Source: Deinococcus hopiensis KR-140
Lineage (GTDB): Bacteria > Deinococcota > Deinococci > Deinococcales > Deinococcaceae
Length of the DNA stretch: 64,000 nt
NCBI GenBank assembly: GCA_943327755.2
Contig: CALPYF020000009.1
Span: 1 to 64,000, forward strand
Direction of reading: 5' to 3'
The notes below the pieces were generated by a model, which saw only the letters and a list, made by a program, of their open reading frames with translations, had not been told where the DNA came from and did not search any database. Both the position numbers and the translations under genes were made by a program. Below, piece by piece: positions 43,962 through 51,735 of this stretch (positions within the stretch are counted from its first letter, which is position 1; the number at the start of each line of letters is the position of its first letter).

Positions 43962-44953
43962 TCCCGGACCGCACCGCGGCGCTGCTGCGCGCCGCCGTCG
44001 GGCCCGGCGGGCCCAGCGCAGCGGCCCTGGGGGTCGTCACGGCCAGCGGCGAGCGGGACACCCTGGTCCTGGGCCACACCCGGCACGGCGGTCCGGCGCT
44101 GACCGGGGGCGAGTGGTGGGATCTGGCCAGCCTGACCAAACCGCTGTTCACCGCGCGCGAGGTGCTGCGCGCCGCCGAGGACGGCCTGCTCGACCTGGAC
44201 GACCCCCTGTCCCGGCACCTGCCGGACCTGGGGTGGATGCAGGAGACGCCGCTGCGGGAGCGCACGCTGCGGCAGCTGCTCACCCACACGGCCGGGCTGC
44301 CGGCCTGGACACCGATGTACACCTGGGGGGACGCCGCGACCATCCGCGCCCGCTTCCTTCAGGAACCCTGGGCCATGACCGACCCCGGTTCCGTCCGGTA
44401 CTCGGACCTGGGCTACGGCCTGCTGGGCCGCGTGCTGGAACGCGTCCGCACCTCCTCCCTGCGTGCCTTTCACCTCGACCCCGGCCTGACCTTCACGCCG
44501 GACGCCGGGCAGACGGTCTCCACGGAAGTCTGCGCGTGGCGCGAGCGGCTCCTGACCGGCGAGACCCACGACGAGAATGCCGCCGCGCTGGGCGGCGTCG
44601 CCGGGCACGCGGGGCTGTTCGGCACCCTGGACGGCACACTGGCGCAGGCCGAGCGGCTCCTGCGCGGCGGGTGGCTGTCCCCGGCGGCGCAGCACCTCGC
44701 CCTGACGCCGCAGGTACCGGAACGGACCCTGGCGTTCGTGCACGCGAGCCCCGGCTGGAGTGGCGGCAGCCTGTGCAGCCCGCAGGCGGCCGGACACACC
44801 GGCTTCACCGGCACCGGCCTGTGGGTCGATCCGACGCGGGGGCTGGCGTGGGTGCTGCTCACGAACCGCGTGCACCCGACCCGCCATACCGCGTTCGACA
44901 TCCAGCGCCTGCGGCGAGCCGTCGGGAATACCCTGGCGGCCCGGACGGGCTGA
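43958..44953 (+). CDS. Beta-lactamase-fold serine hydrolase of the MurNAc operon
   Basis: 331 aa. Class-C beta-lactamase/penicillin-binding-protein-like fold with SxxK motif SLTK (LASLTKPLFTAREVL), Tyr motif YSDLGYGLLG and third motif HTGFTGTGLW. No signal peptide, so it appears cytoplasmic. Related serine hydrolases sit next to murQ/anmK in many bacteria and may trim muropeptides or act as carboxypeptidase/esterase; the exact reaction is unknown. GTG 43958 overlaps murQ. Ends 6 bp from the convergent GGDEF gene. Confidence 0.85.
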
Positions 44954-44959
44954 CGCCGA

Positions 44960-46444
44960 TCAGCGGCGGGCGGCGGCGCGGCGGCGTTTGCTCTCGTACA
45001 TGCGGGTGTCGGCCAGGTGAAGCAGCGCGGCGCGGTCCGCCTCGTCACTGCGGACCGTCCCGACGCTCACGCCCATCAGGGGACTGAGCTGCCGCGCGGC
45101 CAGCACGGCGGCGTCCACATGGTCCAGCAGGCGATCCTCGGTGACCGTCTCGGTCAGCACGACGAACTCGTCCCCGCCGTAGCGGTAGACCTGGGCGGCG
45201 CTGCCCAGGTCGGCGGCCAGTGCCGCCGCGAAGATCCGCAGCAGCTTGTCGCCCTGCGCGTGCCCGGCCGTGTCGTTCAGCCCCTTGAGGCCGTCCAGGT
45301 CCAGCAGGGCCAGCGTGAAGGGCACCTCGGTCAGCGCGGCGTAGTCCTCCTCGAAGGCGCGGCGGTTGAGGATGCCGGTCAGGGCGTCTCGGCGCGCCCA
45401 GGCCTGCGCCTGCCGGTGTTCGAGCATCTGCTGCGCGGCGCGCCCGGCCGCCTCCAGCAGGCTGCGGTCCGCCGTCCGCCAGGTCGGCACCGGGTGGTCC
45501 CGGCGCCGCGTGAAGATCAGGTTGACCGGCCCGCCGGGTTCCTCACCGGCCGGGATGACCGCCACCTGCTGCACGTTGCCGCTGACGGGCACCTGCCGCT
45601 CGGCGGCCAGGGCTCCCAGGTCAGGGATGTACAGCGGCGTCCGGACCGTGTTCAGGCCCAGCCGCACGATGACGTCCGCCGCGCCGGGCAGCGACTGCTG
45701 CTCCAGGGGCAGATTGGCGCGGACGTGACTGATCTGAACGTCGACCTCGGCGCCCTGGGTGCGGCACAGCCCGGCGTGATCGGCGTCCAGCGTGTCCCCC
45801 AGCAGGGACGCCACGGCCAGCAGCGTGTCGCGCGGTTCCAGCTCGAGTTGCAGCAGCTGATGCACGCCGGTCAGGGTCTGCGCCTGATCGAGGCTGCGCT
45901 GCAGTTCGGCGCTGCGGTCGCGCTGCGCGTCCAGGGTCAGGAGCAGCCGTTGCTGGGCGGCGCGGAGTTCGAGTTCCGTCACGACCAGCGCCGCCAGATC
46001 CTGCAGCGCCTGCACGTCACCGGCGCTGAGCGGGTGGGGCTGGTCGTCCGTGACGCACAGGGTCCCGATCCGCTGCCCGCCGGGCGTGACCAGGGGCGCC
46101 CCGGCGTACATGTGAATGTGCGGGTCGCCCGTCACCATGGGATTGGTCGCGAATCTGGGATCGGTGCGGGCGTTCTCGATCACGGTGGGCTGATCCTGCA
46201 GGATCGTCCAGGCGCACAGGGCGTCCCGGCGGTCCACGGGGTCACTGCCCAGTCCGACGCTGGCCTTGCTCCACTGCCGGGCCTGGTCGATGAAGTTGAT
46301 GGTGGCCACGGGCGTGCGCAGGAGGTGCCGGGCGAGGCGCACGATCCGGTCGAACTGCGGCTCCGGTGGAGTGTCCAGGATGCCGTAGGCGGCGAGGGTC
46401 TTCAGCCGCTGGGCCTCGTCGGGGGGAGTGGGGGCGCCGCTCAT
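44960..46444 (-). CDS. GAF-domain diguanylate cyclase (GGDEF)
   Basis: 494 aa, soluble. N-terminal GAF domain (about 5-165: AAYGILDTPPEPQFDRIVRL, ATINFIDQARQWSKASVG, FATNPMVTGDPHIHMYAGAP), a second GAF-like region (about 190-320), and a GGDEF domain with RRDALTGILNRRAFEEDYAA, LLDLDGLKGLNDTAGHAQGD and the intact YRYGGDEFVVL. Predicted to make cyclic-di-GMP from GTP. No EAL domain. ATG 46444 follows TACAGT by 8 nt, so the message is probably leaderless. Confidence 0.92.
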   Translation of the reverse strand: MSGAPTPPDEAQRLKTLAAYGILDTPPEPQFDRIVRLARHLLRTPVATINFIDQARQWSKASVGLGSDPVDRRDALCAWTILQDQPTVIENARTDPRFATNPMVTGDPHIHMYAGAPLVTPGGQRIGTLCVTDDQPHPLSAGDVQALQDLAALVVTELELRAAQQRLLLTLDAQRDRSAELQRSLDQAQTLTGVHQLLQLELEPRDTLLAVASLLGDTLDADHAGLCRTQGAEVDVQISHVRANLPLEQQSLPGAADVIVRLGLNTVRTPLYIPDLGALAAERQVPVSGNVQQVAVIPAGEEPGGPVNLIFTRRRDHPVPTWRTADRSLLEAAGRAAQQMLEHRQAQAWARRDALTGILNRRAFEEDYAALTEVPFTLALLDLDGLKGLNDTAGHAQGDKLLRIFAAALAADLGSAAQVYRYGGDEFVVLTETVTEDRLLDHVDAAVLAARQLSPLMGVSVGTVRSDEADRAALLHLADTRMYESKRRRAAARR

Positions 46445-46452
46445 CGCGTTTC

Positions 46453-46458
46453 ACTGTA
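46453..46458 (-). promoter_or_regulatory. -10 box of the GGDEF gene
   Basis: TACAGT on the minus strand, 8 nt before the ATG at 46444. A weak TTTGCC lies upstream with long spacing. It divides this gene from the divergent XRE-type regulator. Confidence 0.5.
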
Positions 46459-46502
46459 GTGTCCGGCGCGGGGGGAGGGCAAACCACTTCGGGTATGCCC
46501 GC

Positions 46503-46531
46503 TTGACAGGGTGTCATGTCAGCTTTACGTT
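46503..46531 (+). promoter_or_regulatory. Promoter and inverted-repeat operator of the XRE-modAB operon
   Basis: TTGACA (46503-46508), 17-bp spacer, TACGTT (46526-46531); the ATG begins 6 nt after the -10 (leaderless). The inverted repeat TGACA-GGG-TGTCA (46504-46516) overlaps the -35, and another TGTCA follows at 46516-46520, an arrangement expected of a repressor operator, possibly for the regulator encoded just downstream. Confidence 0.75.
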
Positions 46532-46537
46532 CTGGGT

Positions 46538-47671
46538 ATGGGGGGAGACAGCAGGGCCGCGTGGCGCAGCGCCGTCCGTGAACGGCGCGAGGGCGCCGGA
46601 CTCAGCGGGGCCGCGCTGGCCGCGCAGGTCGGCATCTCCCGTCAGGCCCTGAGCCGCATCGAGGCGGGCGCCGCGATTCCCAGCACGCTGCTGGCCCTGC
46701 ACCTGGCCCGCACGCTGCGCTGTCAGGTCGAGGACCTGTTCAGCCTGCCGCTGCCGCAGGTCGAGGCCGGGGGACTGACCCACCTGCCACCGGGCACGCG
46801 CGTCCGGCTGGCCGACGTGGATGGCCGGTGGCGCGCCCTGGCCCTCTCGGGCGAGGCGGGCCTGCGCGCCCCGGCGGACGGCGTCGCCAGTGGGGCCGGG
46901 CAGGGCGTGGTGGACGTCCTGGGTTCGCTGGACGAGGCGCGGCGCACCGCACTGGTCGCCGGCTGCGACCCCGCGCTGGGCCTCCTGTGCAGCCGCGTGG
47001 ACAGTGACGCCCGGGCCGCGTGGGTGCCGGCGGCCAGCCTGGACGCCCTGCGCGCCGCCGCGCGCGGTGAGGTGCACGCCGCGGGCCTGCATCTGGGCAG
47101 CCCGGAACGGCATCAGGAGTGGATCGCGCGGGAACTGCCCGGCGCGCGCCTCTTCGCCCTGTGGCGCGCCGAGCAGGGCCTGATCCTCGCCCCGGGCAAT
47201 CCACACGGTGTGGAGCGCACCGATGATCTGCGCGCCGCGCACCTGCGGCTGGTGACCCGCGCGCCGGGCGCCGGTGGACGCACCCTGCTCGACATGTGGC
47301 TGGCGCAGGCGGGCCTGAACGCCGCGCAGCGCGGGGCGAGGCACGCCGGGGCCCTCCTGGCGGCCTCACCGCTGGACGCCGCGGCGTGCGTGGCGCGGGG
47401 CGAGGCCGATGTCGCGCCCGGCCCGCGCGCCGCCGCCCAGGCGCACGGCCTGCCGTTCATTCCCCTGACCACGGACGCCTTCGATCTGGCGGTCCCCGAA
47501 CGGCACCTCGCGCATCCCGGGGTGCAGGCGCTGCTGCACGCCGCCCGGCACGCCGCCTTCCAGGACGACCTGCGCAGCCTGGGGGGCTACGAACCGCTCA
47601 CTCCCACACCTCTGAGTCCTGCACCGCCGAGCCCAGACCGGCCGCCCGGCGCGGCACAGGAGACCCCATGA
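46538..47671 (+). CDS. XRE-type regulator with periplasmic-binding-protein-like sensor domain
   Basis: 377 aa. Residues 1-70 form a Cro/C1-type HTH (WRSAVRERREGAGLSGAALA, AQVGISRQALSRIEAGAAIP). Residues about 120-370 resemble a substrate-binding-protein fold used as a ligand sensor (HQEWIARELPGARLFALWRA, ARGEADVAPGPRAAAQAHGL, PFIPLTTDAFDLAVPERHLA). This combination is typical of one-component regulators of molybdate/tungstate loci. Ends by ATGA overlap with modA, so it probably senses the anion carried by ModAB. The proline-rich C-terminal tail is probably non-structural. Confidence 0.85.
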   Translation: MGGDSRAAWRSAVRERREGAGLSGAALAAQVGISRQALSRIEAGAAIPSTLLALHLARTLRCQVEDLFSLPLPQVEAGGLTHLPPGTRVRLADVDGRWRALALSGEAGLRAPADGVASGAGQGVVDVLGSLDEARRTALVAGCDPALGLLCSRVDSDARAAWVPAASLDALRAAARGEVHAAGLHLGSPERHQEWIARELPGARLFALWRAEQGLILAPGNPHGVERTDDLRAAHLRLVTRAPGAGGRTLLDMWLAQAGLNAAQRGARHAGALLAASPLDAAACVARGEADVAPGPRAAAQAHGLPFIPLTTDAFDLAVPERHLAHPGVQALLHAARHAAFQDDLRSLGGYEPLTPTPLSPAPPSPDRPPGAAQETP

Positions 47672-48417
47672 ACCGATGGTTGCTGCTCACCACCCTGATC
47701 CTGCTGCCGACCGCGGGCGCGGCGAACCTGACCGTCTTCGCCGCCTCGTCCCTGACCGACGCCTTCACCGAGATCGGGCGGACCTTCGACGCCCGCACCG
47801 GGCACCGCACCACCTTTCAGTTCGCGGGATCGCAGGTGCTGCGCACCCAGCTGGCCGCCGGCGCGCGCGCCGACGTGTTCGCCAGCGCCAGCGACGCGCA
47901 GTTCACGCCGCTGGCCGGCCTGCTCGGCCCCCGCGCCGTGCTCGCCCGCAACCGCCTGACCGTCATCGCGCCGCGGAACAACCCGAAGGTGCAGACCGTG
48001 CGTGACCTCGCCGGGGCGGGCGTGCGGCTGGTCCTGGCCGCACCGAACGTGCCGGTGGGAGACTACTCGCGGCGCATGCTGGGCGCCGTCGACCGCGCCG
48101 GCACCTACGGCCCGGACTTCTCCCGGCGGGCGCTGGGCAACGTCGTCAGCGAGGAGAGCAACGTGCGGCAGGTGGCCCTGAAGGTCAGCCTGAACGAGGC
48201 CGACGCCGCCGTCGTATACGCCAGCGACGTCACCCCTGCCCTGAAGAAGACCGTGCGGGTCGTACCGCTGCCCTCCCGCTTCAACCAGCTGGCCGACTAC
48301 CCGATCGGTACGCTGCGCGCCAGTGCGAACGGAGACGCCGCGCGGGCCTTCGTGGCCTTCGTGACCGGCCGCGAGGGGCAGGCCATCCTGCGCCGCTGGG
48401 GCTTCCTGAGTCCGTGA
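47668..48417 (+). CDS. modA: Molybdate ABC transporter substrate-binding protein
   Basis: 249 aa. Signal peptide MNRWLLLTTLILLPTAGAA. Mature start LTVFAASSLTDAFTEIGRTF is the ModA signature; others are FAGSQVLRTQLAAGARADVF, ASASDAQFTPLAGL, SEESNVRQVALKVSLNEADA and VYASDVTP. Binds molybdate or tungstate outside the membrane. AGGAG precedes ATG 47668. Overlaps modB (GTGA). Molybdate supply fits the PaoABC-like molybdenum enzyme in this window. Confidence 0.93.
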   Translation: MNRWLLLTTLILLPTAGAANLTVFAASSLTDAFTEIGRTFDARTGHRTTFQFAGSQVLRTQLAAGARADVFASASDAQFTPLAGLLGPRAVLARNRLTVIAPRNNPKVQTVRDLAGAGVRLVLAAPNVPVGDYSRRMLGAVDRAGTYGPDFSRRALGNVVSEESNVRQVALKVSLNEADAAVVYASDVTPALKKTVRVVPLPSRFNQLADYPIGTLRASANGDAARAFVAFVTGREGQAILRRWGFLSP

Positions 48418-49211
48418 ACGCCCGGCCTCTGCCCTGGGCGGGCGCGCTGCTGGGCGGGCTGTTCGCGGCCTTCCTGCTGCTGCCCACCCTGGTGCTCCTG
48501 ACGCGCGGTCTGGGCGCCGACTTCCTGCCGACCCTGCGCAGTCCCGCCGTGCTCGACGCCCTGCGGGTGAGCCTGTGGACGACCATGGTCACCCTCGTGA
48601 TCACGGTACTGACCGGCACGCCCCTGGCCTACCTGCTGGCGCGGCGCGACTTTCCGGGCCGGGCCCTGCTGGACGCGCTGCTGGATCTGCCCGTGGTGCT
48701 GCCGCCGGTCGTGGCGGGCCTGGGGCTGCTCCTCACGTTCGGGCGCAGCGGTCTGCTGGGCCCGGGGCTGGAACTCGCGGGCATCAGCCTGGCCTTCTCA
48801 CCCGCCGCCGTGGTGCTGGCCCAACTGTTCACGGCGGCGCCGTTCTACCTGCGGGCGGCCAAGGCCGGATTCGCCGCCGTCGACCGGGACGCGGAAGCGG
48901 CGGCCCTGATCGACGGCGCGGGACCGTGGCGCGCCTTCCGGTTCGTGACGTGGCCCCTGGCCTTTCCCTTCCTGCTCGAGGGGCTGGTGCTCACCTGGGC
49001 GCGCGCCCTGGGGGAATTCGGCGCGACGATCCTCTTTGCCGGGTCGCTGCAGGGCCAGACCCGCACCGTGACGCTGGCGATCTACAGCGCGCTGGACAGT
49101 GACCTCGGCCCGGCCCTGGTGCTCAGCGCTGTCATGGTGGTGGTGGCCTTCAGCGTCCTGCTGACCGTGCGCCTCCTGGCCGCGCGGCGCGGGGACGGGC
49201 GCCCCTCCTGA
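48414..49211 (+). CDS. modB: Molybdate ABC transporter permease
   Basis: 265 aa with five to six membrane segments. Landmarks: LRVSLWTTMVTLVITVLTGT, PLAYLLARRDFPGRALLDAL, DLPVVLPPVVAGLGLLLTFG and the ATPase-coupling region ALIDGAGPWRAFRFVTWPLA, then TWARALGEFGATILFAGSLQ. Forms the channel for ModA-delivered anion. No modC ATPase follows: after 49211 comes a 150-bp gap and a convergent gene, so the ATPase must be elsewhere or shared. Confidence 0.92.
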   Translation: MNARPLPWAGALLGGLFAAFLLLPTLVLLTRGLGADFLPTLRSPAVLDALRVSLWTTMVTLVITVLTGTPLAYLLARRDFPGRALLDALLDLPVVLPPVVAGLGLLLTFGRSGLLGPGLELAGISLAFSPAAVVLAQLFTAAPFYLRAAKAGFAAVDRDAEAAALIDGAGPWRAFRFVTWPLAFPFLLEGLVLTWARALGEFGATILFAGSLQGQTRTVTLAIYSALDSDLGPALVLSAVMVVVAFSVLLTVRLLAARRGDGRPS

Positions 49212-49255
49212 CGCAGCGAAGGTTCGCCCCGAGACGGGTTTGACCGCCCCAGCCA

Positions 49256-49325
49256 CAGCGGTTTCCACTGCCACCGAAGGGTCAACCGCTGCTGTCCAGA
49301 GCGTCTCACTGAGCCTGTTTCAGGC
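49256..49325. terminator. Hairpins between modB and cobO
   Basis: CAGCGGTT (49256-49263) pairs with AACCGCTG (49284-49291), followed by a second small hairpin GCCTG-TTT-CAGGC (49313-49325). Located between convergent genes, consistent with a two-way terminator. Nothing else is seen in 49212-49361. Confidence 0.45.
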
Positions 49326-49361
49326 ACGCTGAGGCAACTGCTCCGCACACCTGAAATCCGG

Positions 49362-49988
49362 TCAGTACTCGATCCCGGTCTGCCCCCCGATGCCCTGCTC
49401 GTAGGCGTGCTTGACGGGGTGAACCTCGCTGACGGTGTCGGCCAGCGCCACGAGTTCCGGCAGGGCGTCGCGGCCGGTGATCACCACGTGCAGCCGCGGG
49501 TCGCGCGCGCGCAGCGTGGCGTCCACGTCCGGCCAGGGCACCCAGCCGTACTTGAGTGGGTAGGTGAATTCATCCAGGACGATCAGATCGTACTCGCCGG
49601 ACAGGATCGCCTCTTTGGCCAGGGTCCAGCCGTGCTCGGCCAGCGCCGCGGAGTTCTCCAGGTCACGGCTGCGCCACGTCCAGCCGTCCCCCAGCCCCTG
49701 GTAGGGAATGCCCAGCGCGTCCAGGGTGCGGTGCTCCCCGAATTTCGCGGTGTCGTGTTTCAGGAACTGGAACATCTGCACGCGCAGGCCGCGGCCGTGG
49801 GCGCGGATCATGAGGCCCAGCGCGGCGGTGGTCTTGCCCTTGCCGTGACCGGTGTTTACGATCAGCAGGCCCCGGCGGCCCTTGCTGATGCCGCTGGGCT
49901 TTCGGTAGGCGTCGCGCTGCTCGGTGAGTTCCTGCATGGCCCGCGCGCGGCGCTCCCCGGTGCTGGGTCCGGGCGCCTGCTCACTCAT
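49362..49988 (-). CDS. cobO: Cob(I)alamin adenosyltransferase (CobO/BtuR family)
   Basis: 208 aa. Adds the adenosyl group to cob(I)alamin or corrinoids using ATP. P-loop LIVNTGHGKGKTTAALGLMI, then RVQMFQFLKHD, GWTWRSRDLENSAALAEHGW, YDLIVLDEFTYPLKYGW and VVITGRDALPELVALADTVS, ending in the family-typical KHAYEQGIGGQTGIEY. Cytoplasmic. ATG 49988 overlaps the btuF stop (ATGA), so uptake and adenosylation are co-expressed under the cobalamin riboswitch upstream. Confidence 0.95.
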   Translation of the reverse strand: MSEQAPGPSTGERRARAMQELTEQRDAYRKPSGISKGRRGLLIVNTGHGKGKTTAALGLMIRAHGRGLRVQMFQFLKHDTAKFGEHRTLDALGIPYQGLGDGWTWRSRDLENSAALAEHGWTLAKEAILSGEYDLIVLDEFTYPLKYGWVPWPDVDATLRARDPRLHVVITGRDALPELVALADTVSEVHPVKHAYEQGIGGQTGIEY

Positions 49989-50860
49989 GGGTGCGCCTCG
50001 GGGTGCAGGTAGCGGATCAGGGCCCGCAGGGCCTGCGCCAGTCGGGGGCCCGGGCGACTCAGCGCGTCCCGTTCCTCCGGGGTGGGCCGGAAGACGCGGC
50101 CGCCGGTGACGGCACGCAGGCCCGCCCAGCCGGGCCGGGCGCGCGCGTCGTCCAGCGTGAGGCCCACCATGACCTGCGGATTGCGCTGCACGATGAGTTC
50201 CGGATCGAGTTTCGGGAAGTCGCCCAGGGTGCCGGGGACGATGGTCTGGCCACCGGCCTTGCTGATCAGGGTGCCGATGAACGAGTTCGGACCCACCGAG
50301 TACGGACTGGGGTCGATCTCGTAGTACGTGCTGACCCTCGGCAGGCCCGCGACGCTGCTCTGCAAGGCGTTCAGATCGGCCCGCATCCCCGCGATCAGGC
50401 GCGTGGCGTTCGCCTCGCGGTTGGTGAGCTTGCCCAGCACCGCGATCTTCTCGAAGACCTCGTTGAAGGTCTGCCCCGTCCCGCCGTACACGGTCAGCCC
50501 CGCCTGCGACAGCTTCTGGGTCAGGCGGGACCCGGCCGACTCGTCGGCGAGCACCAGATCCGGCTTCAGGGCCAGGATCGCCTCGAGGTTCGGCTGGTAC
50601 GCGCTGCCCACCTTCGGCAGGCGCGCAACGACCGCCTGCGGGTAGTTGCTGTAGGTGTCGGTGGCGATCAGTTTGTCGGCGGCGCCGAGGGCGGCCAGCG
50701 TTTCGGTGTGGCTGGGCAGCATCGCGATGATGCGCCGGGGCTCGGCCTTCAGGGTCACGGTACGGCCCAGGTCGTCCGTGACCGTCAGGGGGTATGAGGT
50801 GGCGGCGGCAACCGACAGTGAACCGAGCAGGCCCAGGGCCAGCAGGACAGGGGTATTCAT
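49985..50860 (-). CDS. btuF: Cobalamin ABC transporter substrate-binding protein (BtuF-like)
   Basis: 291 aa. Signal peptide MNTPVLLALGLLGSLSVAAA; then the class-III binding-protein fold: YPLTVTDDLGRTVTLKAEPR, RIIAMLPSHTETLAALGAAD, VGSAYQPNLEAILALKPDLV, GLPRVSTYYEIDPSPYSVGP, NSFIGTLISKAGGQ. The riboswitch upstream supports a corrinoid ligand rather than iron-siderophore. The membrane subunits BtuC/BtuD are not encoded here. ATG 50860 is chosen because the signal peptide starts there. Confidence 0.9.
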   Translation of the reverse strand: MNTPVLLALGLLGSLSVAAATSYPLTVTDDLGRTVTLKAEPRRIIAMLPSHTETLAALGAADKLIATDTYSNYPQAVVARLPKVGSAYQPNLEAILALKPDLVLADESAGSRLTQKLSQAGLTVYGGTGQTFNEVFEKIAVLGKLTNREANATRLIAGMRADLNALQSSVAGLPRVSTYYEIDPSPYSVGPNSFIGTLISKAGGQTIVPGTLGDFPKLDPELIVQRNPQVMVGLTLDDARARPGWAGLRAVTGGRVFRPTPEERDALSRPGPRLAQALRALIRYLHPEAHP

Positions 50861-50919
50861 GGTGAGACTCCGACACGTGCGCGGGCGGGGACAGCCCGGG
50901 CGCGCAGCGGCGGCACAAC

Positions 50920-50954
50920 AAAAAAACCGCTGGGGCCCGGTGGGGCCGGAGCGG
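50920..50954 (-). terminator. Intrinsic terminator in the riboswitch leader
   Basis: On the minus strand a GC stem with outer arms CCGCT/AGCGG and inner GGCCC/GGGCC (50927-50954) is followed immediately by seven U residues (50926-50920). It lies between the cobalamin aptamer and btuF, so aptamer folding can decide between read-through and termination. Confidence 0.85.
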
Positions 50955-51016
50955 CGCGCCACCCCGTATCGGGGGCGGCGGAAGCGTCCTGGATGGCCCT
51001 CTGACGGCGAGAGGTG

Positions 51017-51122
51017 CCCACGGAACCGTGGGCGTCCCTGAGGGGCATTCGGGCTCGCGTTCCATGAACGCATACCGCTGCGCGACAGCGCCGGATTCAC
51101 ACCGGACTTCCCCACACTCAGG
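51017..51122 (-). promoter_or_regulatory. Cobalamin riboswitch upstream of btuF-cobO
   Basis: Read on the minus strand, the aptamer core GGGGAAGTCCGGTGTGAATC continues into CGGCGCTGTCGCGC and a GCGGTA element, matching the conserved core of cobalamin riboswitches. It is followed by the closing B12-box-like segment GCCCGAATGCCCCTCAGGG (51036-51054). A perfect hairpin GCCCACGG-AA-CCGTGGGC (51017-51034) comes next, then the terminator at 50920-50954. High B12 would be expected to shut off btuF-cobO. Confidence 0.88.
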
Positions 51123-51179
51123 TGAGGCTGACCCTAGCACGCCCGCAGCCTGTACAGGGCCGGGGCTGCCGGGGGCCGT

Positions 51180-51674
51180 TCAGCCGATGGGTTCGATCTC
51201 GCTCAGGGACGTGGAGGCGCTTTCCAGGCGCTGCTCCTGCAGCTGTTTCATGTCTCGTTCGTTCAGGGCGTGCTCGGCCAGGACGATGGTCTGACACAGC
51301 AGCATCAGCGAGCCGCTCACGCTGCTGTTCAGTACGCGGGTGTCCTGCTGTCCCAGCACGACGCCCTGACGCCCGTCGGTGAGGATCAGCACCGTGGGTC
51401 CCACCAGCATGCCGGCCTGCCCCCAGGTGCAGGCGCGGCTGCTCATCAGTTCCTCGCGCCACAGGGCCGTGCTGGACTCTGCAGCCTGGCCGGACGCCGC
51501 AGGTCCCTGCGCGTCCCCGTACAGCTGAGCACCGGCCTGCATCGCCGAGATCAGCGCCGTGACGCGGGGCGCGTCCGCGCGTCCCAGCGCCGTCAGCTGC
51601 GAGATGAGCGTGTCACGGGGCAACGTCCCACGCTGCCACGCGTGCACGGCGTTCAGGAGCGCGTCTTCGGTCAT
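51180..51674 (-). CDS. Small protein of unknown function next to repA
   Basis: 164 aa, soluble, not recognised. The N-terminal helical part (TEDALLNAVHAWQRGTLPRD, LISQLTALGRADAPRVTALI) is followed by a beta-rich middle (GMLVGPTVLILTDGRQGVVL, GSLMLLCQTIVLAEHALNER) and an acidic/glutamine-rich helix. The middle has a roadblock/profilin-like flavour but no firm match. ATG 51674 follows TATAGT by 6 nt, so it should be expressed from its own leaderless promoter. Ends about 60 nt from the riboswitch of the co-oriented btuF operon. Confidence 0.6.
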   Translation of the reverse strand: MTEDALLNAVHAWQRGTLPRDTLISQLTALGRADAPRVTALISAMQAGAQLYGDAQGPAASGQAAESSTALWREELMSSRACTWGQAGMLVGPTVLILTDGRQGVVLGQQDTRVLNSSVSGSLMLLCQTIVLAEHALNERDMKQLQEQRLESASTSLSEIEPIG

Positions 51675-51735
51675 GCGGTCACTATAGGGCAGGGGCGCCG
51701 CGGCGGGTCAGCGCCCGGGGGTCAGCAACCCGGGA

